Source: Sorangium cellulosum (GTDB lineage: Bacteria > Myxococcota_A > Polyangia > Polyangiales > Polyangiaceae). Taken from it: a stretch of DNA of 64,000 nucleotides. The stretch lies in contig NZ_CP012673.1 in assembly GCF_002950945.1 (NCBI RefSeq), forward strand, positions 14,375,501 to 14,439,500. Reading direction: 5' to 3'. Positions 59,387 through 64,000 of this stretch are shown piece by piece. The stretch's first letter is position 1. Every line of letters starts with the position of its first letter. Position numbers and translations under genes: made by a program. The notes beneath the pieces are model-generated. The model saw only the letters and a list, made by a program, of their open reading frames with translations, had not been told where the DNA came from and did not search any database.

Positions 59387-61366
59387 ATGAACACGGAAAG
59401 CCAGAACCCCAACACCAGCGTTTCCACGCCGTCCGCCGAGCCTGCGAGCGCAGGCTCCGGGCCCCAGCCGCCCGCATCACCCGAGGCCGGGGCGGCCGGC
59501 GCGGTCGAGCTCCCCTTCCAGGCCGAGGTGCAGCAGGTCCTCGCGCTGGTCATCAACTCGCTCTACGCGAACCAGGAGGTCTTCCTTCGCGAGCTCATCT
59601 CGAACGCGTCGGACGCCCTCGACAAGGCGCGCTTCCTGTCCCTCACCCGCGAGGACGCCGCCGAGCAGTCCGGCGAGCCCGGGATCTCCATCACGCTCGA
59701 CGACGCCGCCCGGACCCTCACCATCGAGGACAACGGCGTCGGCATGACCCGGGACGAGGTCGTCCAGAACCTCGGGACGATCGCCCGCTCGGGCTCGCTG
59801 GAGTTCCTGAAGGCCAACGCCGAGGCCGCGAAGCAGCGGAAGGACGGCGGCAAGCTCCAGCTCATCGGGCAGTTCGGCGTCGGGTTCTACGCCGCCTTCA
59901 TGGTCGCCTCGCGCGTCGACGTGCACACCCGCTCCATGCTGCCCGGCGCCGAGCCCGTGCTGTGGCGCTCGTCCGGCGCGGGCTCCTTCACCGTCGCCCC
60001 CGGCGACCGCGAGCACCCCGGCACCAAGATCGTCCTCCACCTCAAGGAGGACGCGCGCGAGTACACGAAGGCGTGGCGCGTCAAGGAGATCATCCGCAAG
60101 TACTCGGATTTCGTTCATTTTCCCATCAAGGTGAACGACGAGGTCGCGAACCGCTCCGCCGCGCTCTGGACCCTGCCGAAATCGCAGATCACCGAGGAGC
60201 AGCACGCGGAGTTCTTCCGGCACGTGACCGGCGGCTACGAGGGCGAGAAGCCGCTGCTCACCGTGCACCTGTCGATCGACGCGCCGGTGCAGTTCCACGC
60301 CCTGCTCTACGTGCCCGAGAAGGCGCCGGCGGACATGTTCCACAAGGACCGGCGGGCGGTCCGGCTCTACGCGAAGCGCGTCCTCATCGTCGAGGAGTGC
60401 GACAAGCTCACGCCGATGTACCTGCGCTTCCTGCGCGGCGTCGTCGACTCCGAGGATCTCTCGCTCAACGTGTCGCGCGAGATGCTCCAGGAGAACCGCA
60501 CGCTCTCCCAGATCGAGCAGCAGATCGTCAAGCAGGTCCTCAAGTCGCTGAAGGACCTCTCCGAGTCGGACCCCGAACGCTACGCGACGTTCTGGAGGGA
60601 GTTCGGCCGGGTCATCAAGGAAGGGATCACGATCGACTGGAAGAACAAGGACGCGCTCGCCGAGCTCTGCCGGTTCGAGTCGATGAAGACCGAGGAGGGC
60701 AAGGTGATCTCGCTCCGCGACTACGTGGAGAAGATGCCGGAGGACCAGAAGGAGATCTACTACGTGACGGGGCCCGGGCGCCGCGCGGTCGAGCAGAGCC
60801 CGCACCTCGAGGCGTTCAGGAAGCGCGGGTACGACGTGCTGTTCCTCGTCGATCCGGTCGACGAGTGGCTGGTGAAGACGCTGAACGAGTTCGACAAGCG
60901 CCGGCTGAAGAGCGTGACGCACGGCGACGTCGACCTCGGCGCCGAGCCGGAGAAGAAGGACCAGCCGGAGGAGACGGCCGACGCCGCCGTCGCCGCGGTC
61001 AAGGCCGCGCTGGGCGACCGGGTGAAGGACGTGCGCGTCTCGCGGCGCCTGACCGACAGCGCGAGCTGCCTCGTGGCCGACGAGGGGGACCCCGGGGCGA
61101 ACCTCGAGCGGATCATGAAGCTCATCGACCAGAACACCCAGGAGTCGAAGCGGATCCTCGAGCTCAACCCGGGCCACCCGGTCGTGAAGAACCTCAACAT
61201 CCTGGCGGGCCGCGAGCCCGGCTCGGAGCGGGTGAAGCAGTGGTCGGAGCTCCTCCTCGACCAGGCCCTCCTCGTCGAGGGCGTGGTGCAGGAGCCCGCG
61301 AAGCTCGTCCGCCGCATCCAGGACCTGCTCGCCCAGGTGAGCTCGGCGGCGGTCGGGCAGGCCTGA
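59387..61366 (+). CDS. htpG: Chaperone HtpG (Hsp90), with N-terminal extension
   Basis: Hsp90 of 659 residues. After a low-complexity Ser/Pro/Ala lead of about 40 residues the ATPase domain begins: ALVINSLYANQEVFLRELISNASDALDKARF, IEDNGVGMTRDE, GTIARSGS, IGQFGVGFYAAFMVA and, at the end of the domain, GTKIVLHLKED. The middle domain shows the catalytic Arg in VSREMLQENR and the C-terminal dimer domain ends NLNILAGREPGS and VKQWSELLLDQALLVEG. The lead is not part of usual bacterial HtpG proteins. Start set at the ATG 59387; another in-frame start is at 59375. Confidence 0.95.
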   Translation: MNTESQNPNTSVSTPSAEPASAGSGPQPPASPEAGAAGAVELPFQAEVQQVLALVINSLYANQEVFLRELISNASDALDKARFLSLTREDAAEQSGEPGISITLDDAARTLTIEDNGVGMTRDEVVQNLGTIARSGSLEFLKANAEAAKQRKDGGKLQLIGQFGVGFYAAFMVASRVDVHTRSMLPGAEPVLWRSSGAGSFTVAPGDREHPGTKIVLHLKEDAREYTKAWRVKEIIRKYSDFVHFPIKVNDEVANRSAALWTLPKSQITEEQHAEFFRHVTGGYEGEKPLLTVHLSIDAPVQFHALLYVPEKAPADMFHKDRRAVRLYAKRVLIVEECDKLTPMYLRFLRGVVDSEDLSLNVSREMLQENRTLSQIEQQIVKQVLKSLKDLSESDPERYATFWREFGRVIKEGITIDWKNKDALAELCRFESMKTEEGKVISLRDYVEKMPEDQKEIYYVTGPGRRAVEQSPHLEAFRKRGYDVLFLVDPVDEWLVKTLNEFDKRRLKSVTHGDVDLGAEPEKKDQPEETADAAVAAVKAALGDRVKDVRVSRRLTDSASCLVADEGDPGANLERIMKLIDQNTQESKRILELNPGHPVVKNLNILAGREPGSERVKQWSELLLDQALLVEGVVQEPAKLVRRIQDLLAQVSSAAVGQA

Positions 61367-61415
61367 ACCGTCGAGCGGCCTTGCGTCGCGTGGGCTGAAC
61401 AAGAGGCGAGACGCC

Positions 61416-61448
61416 GGGACGCCGGGGGAGAGATCCTCTCGGCGTCCC
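61416..61448 (+). terminator. Hairpin after htpG
   Basis: GGGACGCC (61416-61423) pairs with GGCGTCCC (61441-61448), and an inner GAGA pairs with TCTC. The stem starts 50 bases after the htpG stop and is followed by a mixed T-rich stretch. It fits a transcription terminator. Confidence 0.55.
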
Positions 61449-61526
61449 TTCATTGGGGCCCTTTCTTGGCCCTGACCGAGCGCCGGTGGTACGCGCGTCG
61501 AGGTACCCCCGGTCGAGGTCGACAGG

Positions 61527-62549
61527 ATGTCCCGCTTCGTAGCCCCCGCGTTCGGCCGTCGGATCTTCCTCCAGGCGCTCGGCGCCGCGGGCGGCGTCGT
61601 GGCCGCGCCGGGGCTCTGGGACCCGGCGCCGGCGCTGGCCAGGTCGGACTCGAAGGTGAAGGGGGTGGAGCGGTCCGAGATCGGCGTGACGCTGACGCTC
61701 GAGCTGACGCAGGCGCCCTTCCCGTGCGACGGCGGGGCGTACCGGGACGCGACGGTGATGGTCTTCGTGCCGGCCCATTACCGCGCGCCGGAGGACGACA
61801 CGCTCGACCTCGTGATGCACTTCCACGGCCACAACACGACCGCGGCGCGGGCCATCGCGGCGCACAAGCTCCGCGAGCAGCTCCACGAGAGCAAGCAGAA
61901 CGCCGTGCTCGTCCTGCCGCAGGGGGCGGTGAACGCGCCCGAGTCGCCCCCGGGCAAGCTGGGGCATCAAGGCGGCCTCCGGCGGCTGTGCGGCGAGCTC
62001 GCGGCGGTGCTCGCGACGCCCTCGGCGCGGCGGGCGCTCGGCGACTCGGCCGTGCCGCGGCGGGCGAAGCTCGGGACGCTCTGCCTGTCGGCGCACTCGG
62101 GCGGGTACAACGTCGCGGCCGCGTGCCTCCGCCTCGGCGGCTGCGAGGTGAACGAGGTGTACCTGTTCGACGCGCTTTACGGCGAGGTCGACGCGTTCCG
62201 CGCGTGGGTGCTCGAGGGCAAGGGCAAGCCGGGGCGGGGCCGGCACAAGCTCGTCAGCCACTTCGTCGCGGGCGACGTGCGGCGGCTCAACCTCGAGCTG
62301 AAGCGCGCGCTCGAGGCCGAGGGCGTCGCGTGCCTGCACGAGCGCCGCCCGGGAGAGCTCACGCGCAAGCAGCTGCTCGGCGGCCGCGCGATCTTCATCG
62401 AGACCCCGCTCGCGCACGGCGCCGTCACCTTCGAGCAGAACGCGTTCCGCGATTGCCTGTTCGCGTCGGGGCTCCGCCGGCAGCTCCGATCCGGCTGGTT
62501 CAACAGGAAGGACGAGCCGCGCCAGATCGACGTGCGCTCGTCCTCCTGA
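61527..62549 (+). CDS. Exported alpha/beta-hydrolase-like protein
   Basis: Protein of 340 residues. The N-terminus has FGRRIFLQALGAAGG, a twin-arginine-like signal, and a likely cleavage near ALARSD (residue 38). The mature part has MHFHGHNTTAA (oxyanion-type HGH), VLPQGAVNAPES, and CLSAHSGGYNVAA with the nucleophile-elbow pattern S-x-H-S-G-G, suggesting an alpha/beta hydrolase. The end has LLGGRAIFIETPLAHGAVTFEQNAFRDCLF with a possible catalytic His. Closest relatives are unknown to me. It lies 160 bases after htpG in the same direction, behind a terminator, so it is likely separate. Confidence 0.72.
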   Translation: MSRFVAPAFGRRIFLQALGAAGGVVAAPGLWDPAPALARSDSKVKGVERSEIGVTLTLELTQAPFPCDGGAYRDATVMVFVPAHYRAPEDDTLDLVMHFHGHNTTAARAIAAHKLREQLHESKQNAVLVLPQGAVNAPESPPGKLGHQGGLRRLCGELAAVLATPSARRALGDSAVPRRAKLGTLCLSAHSGGYNVAAACLRLGGCEVNEVYLFDALYGEVDAFRAWVLEGKGKPGRGRHKLVSHFVAGDVRRLNLELKRALEAEGVACLHERRPGELTRKQLLGGRAIFIETPLAHGAVTFEQNAFRDCLFASGLRRQLRSGWFNRKDEPRQIDVRSSS

Positions 62550-62588
62550 GCTCCTGAGCGCGCCCGCGGCGCGGGTCCGCGCGGCGCG

Positions 62589-63449
62589 TCAGTGCCGGAG
62601 CGAGACGTCGGCGAGCGCGAGGCGCGCGTCGTTGATGAAGGCGCTGTCCGGGAAGCGGCGGATGAAGGACCGGAGGGTCGTCTTCGCGTCGTTCCAGGCC
62701 TGGATGTCGAGGAGGCACTCGGCCAGGAGGAACGTCGCGTCGTCCATCACCTCGCGGTCGGGCGACGCCTCGGAGAGCGTCATGAGGAGCGGGATCGCGT
62801 CGCGCTGCCGGTTCAGCCGGCGGTAGGCGCGCGCCAGGTTGAGCCGGGCCGACGGCGTGTGCGACGCCGTCTCCTTCTGCCGGATCGCGTCCTCGAAGGC
62901 GACCGCGGCCTCGTGCCAGCGGCCCGTGCGCATGTGATCGAGGCCCGTCTGGTACGACTTGATCGAGAGCTCCGACCGCGCCTTGTCGACCGCGTCGCCG
63001 AAGAACGCGAGCTCGGCGCGGGTGAGCGGCGCCTTGCGCAGCGCCTCGAACCCCTCGATCACCTCCTGCCGCCGCTCGGCGCGGATGAGCTCGTAAAAGG
63101 CCGCGGCGTCGCTCTCGGCCTTGGCCCGGGCGTCGCTCCGCTGCTGCATCTCCTTGAGATCGGCCTCATGCTTCGTGATGCGGTCGCGCGCGCCCTTGGT
63201 CTCGGCCTGGACGGCGTCCACGCGCGCGTCCCAGGCGAGCTTGACCACGCCGATCACCACGATCACGAAGAGGAGGTTCGCGCTCGCGCTGTTCCAGAAG
63301 GCGCGCCGCTCGTAGACCATCTGCCGCTTGGAGATGCTCTTCAGATCCGCGGCGAGGGCGTTCGTGAGGTTGTTCGTCTTGATGATGAGCCCACGGGACT
63401 CCACGATCTCACGCTTGATCTCCCGGAGCTCGTCGTCGAAGTCGTGCAT
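62589..63449 (-). CDS. Membrane-anchored TPR protein
   Basis: Protein of 286 residues with an N-terminal coiled coil (about 1-45), a membrane helix (about 54-72, SANLLFVIVVIGVVKLAW), a second coiled coil and C-terminal tetratricopeptide repeats (about 165-280: YQTGLDHMRTGRWHEAAVAFEDAI, LNLARAYRRLNRQRDAIPLLMTLSEASPD and ATFLLAECLLDIQAWNDAKTTLRSFIRRFPDS). Such proteins are assembly scaffolds; the partner is not known. It is divergent from efp with a 185-base gap. Confidence 0.85.
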   Translation of the reverse strand: MHDFDDELREIKREIVESRGLIIKTNNLTNALAADLKSISKRQMVYERRAFWNSASANLLFVIVVIGVVKLAWDARVDAVQAETKGARDRITKHEADLKEMQQRSDARAKAESDAAAFYELIRAERRQEVIEGFEALRKAPLTRAELAFFGDAVDKARSELSIKSYQTGLDHMRTGRWHEAAVAFEDAIRQKETASHTPSARLNLARAYRRLNRQRDAIPLLMTLSEASPDREVMDDATFLLAECLLDIQAWNDAKTTLRSFIRRFPDSAFINDARLALADVSLRH

Positions 63450-63498
63450 TTTCAGGTCCTGAAACCGTGCCCTGTGCAGGAGGCCGCGCTCGTGCTAA

Positions 63499-63589
63499 GG
63501 GGGCCGCGGAAGCGGACCCCGACCTGCCAAGCGGGGGCCGCGAACGTGGGTCCCCGAGCCGCGCCAGGGGGCCGCAAAGGCGGACCCCC
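63499..63589. repeat. Three tandem GGGG-CCGC hairpins upstream of efp
   Basis: Units at 63499-63520, 63533-63555 and 63567-63589 share GGGGGCCGC...GCGGACCCC, and the first and third fold as perfect hairpins (GGGG-g-CCGC-4 bases-GCGG-a-CCCC). Period is 34 bases. They lie in the divergent gap 46-136 bases before the efp start. Confidence 0.85.
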
Positions 63590-63634
63590 GGCCTCGCCGA
63601 CAAGCCGCCCCTAAGCTACCAGGAAGCTCTGCCC

Positions 63635-64000
63635 ATGGACACAAGCGACATCCGAAAAGGCCTCAAGATGATGGTCGACGGCCAGCCCTACTCGGTCATC
63701 GACTTCCAGTTCGTCAAGCCGGGAAAGGGGCAGGCGTTCACCCGCGTCAAGATCCGGAACATGGCGACCGGCGCGGTGCTCGAGCGCACGTACAAGTCGG
63801 GCGAGAAGCTCGAGCCGGCGGACGTGGAAGAGCGCAGCCTCCAGTACATCTATCCCGAGGGCAGCGATTTCGTGTTCATGGACCCGGCGACCGGCGAGCA
63901 GCTCACGGTGCCGGGCGAGAAGATCGGCGACGACTCCCGGTGGCTGAGCGACGGCATGTCGATCGACGTGACGCTGTTCAACGGGCAGCCGATCGGCGTC
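63635..64000 (+). CDS. efp: Elongation factor P, cut by the window edge
   Basis: The first 122 codons of EF-P, which lets ribosomes pass polyproline stretches. It starts MDTSDIRKGLKMMVDG, and FVKPGKGQAF puts the lysine that is normally modified at residue 31, within the KPGKGQA loop of the EpmA-lysylated group. The OB domain starts near residue 68 (QYIYPEGSDFVFMD). The rest of the gene lies beyond the window. The many proline-rich proteins in this window fit a strong need for EF-P. Confidence 0.95.
   Translation, partial: MDTSDIRKGLKMMVDGQPYSVIDFQFVKPGKGQAFTRVKIRNMATGAVLERTYKSGEKLEPADVEERSLQYIYPEGSDFVFMDPATGEQLTVPGEKIGDDSRWLSDGMSIDVTLFNGQPIGV

Overview
The window is GC-rich chromosomal DNA, close to certainly from a myxobacterium and probably from the Sorangium/Polyangium side of the group. 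The reasons are third positions that are almost always G or C, a complete type II secretion operon that includes gspN, a zinc-ribbon Ser/Thr kinase, a histidine kinase of the type common in this group, many proline- and alanine-rich lipoproteins, and type VI secretion effector loci. No tRNA, rRNA or CRISPR array is visible.

Layout. 1-8 kb: a DUF4142 lipoprotein, a 41-bp perfect inverted repeat, an aldehyde dehydrogenase, a GABA-transaminase-like enzyme coupled to a GNAT-like protein, then a decayed stretch with an IS66 remnant and a metalloprotease lipoprotein. 8-14 kb: fdhD and a YdeP-type molybdopterin oxidoreductase, then a second, eukaryote-like GABA transaminase coupled to a histone-deacetylase/acetylpolyamine-amidohydrolase-fold enzyme. 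14-16 kb: an AbiEi/AbiEii type IV toxin-antitoxin pair beside a truncated Uma2 gene. 17-24.5 kb: a type VI effector island made of VgrG, an Eag (DUF1795) chaperone, a prePAAR effector with a nucleotidyltransferase-like toxin tip, a candidate immunity protein, and a DUF2169 adaptor on the other strand. 24.5-33.7 kb: a divergent pair (GNAT-like paralogue and PuuB-like FAD oxidoreductase), a Ser/Thr kinase, threonine synthase, and a histidine kinase converging on a REC-GAF-PAS-STAS protein. 33.7-50.3 kb: the gspC-D-E-F-G-H-I-J-K-L-M-N operon on the minus strand, with two extra small genes, preceded by an NtrC-type sigma-54 activator. 50.4-54 kb: an isochorismatase-like, beta-domain and 2Fe-2S ferredoxin operon, and a three-gene locus that looks like an effector and immunity module. 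54-64 kb: a Coq4-like/TetR divergent pair with a clear operator, an inositol-phosphatase family enzyme, an HSL-family hydrolase, a lipoprotein, htpG, a secreted alpha/beta hydrolase-like protein, a TPR membrane protein, and the start of efp at the window edge.

How the genes may work together. Three separated clusters in the first 27 kb carry, between them, every enzyme class needed for acetylated putrescine to succinate: GNAT, FAD amine oxidase, aldehyde dehydrogenase, amidohydrolase of the HDAC fold, and GABA transaminase. This is inference from family membership. The type VI island has the gene order expected for a chaperone-loaded VgrG spike, with the toxin domain at the end of the PAAR protein and its likely immunity gene right after it. 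Translational coupling by ATGA or GTGA overlaps is frequent and supports several of the start choices.
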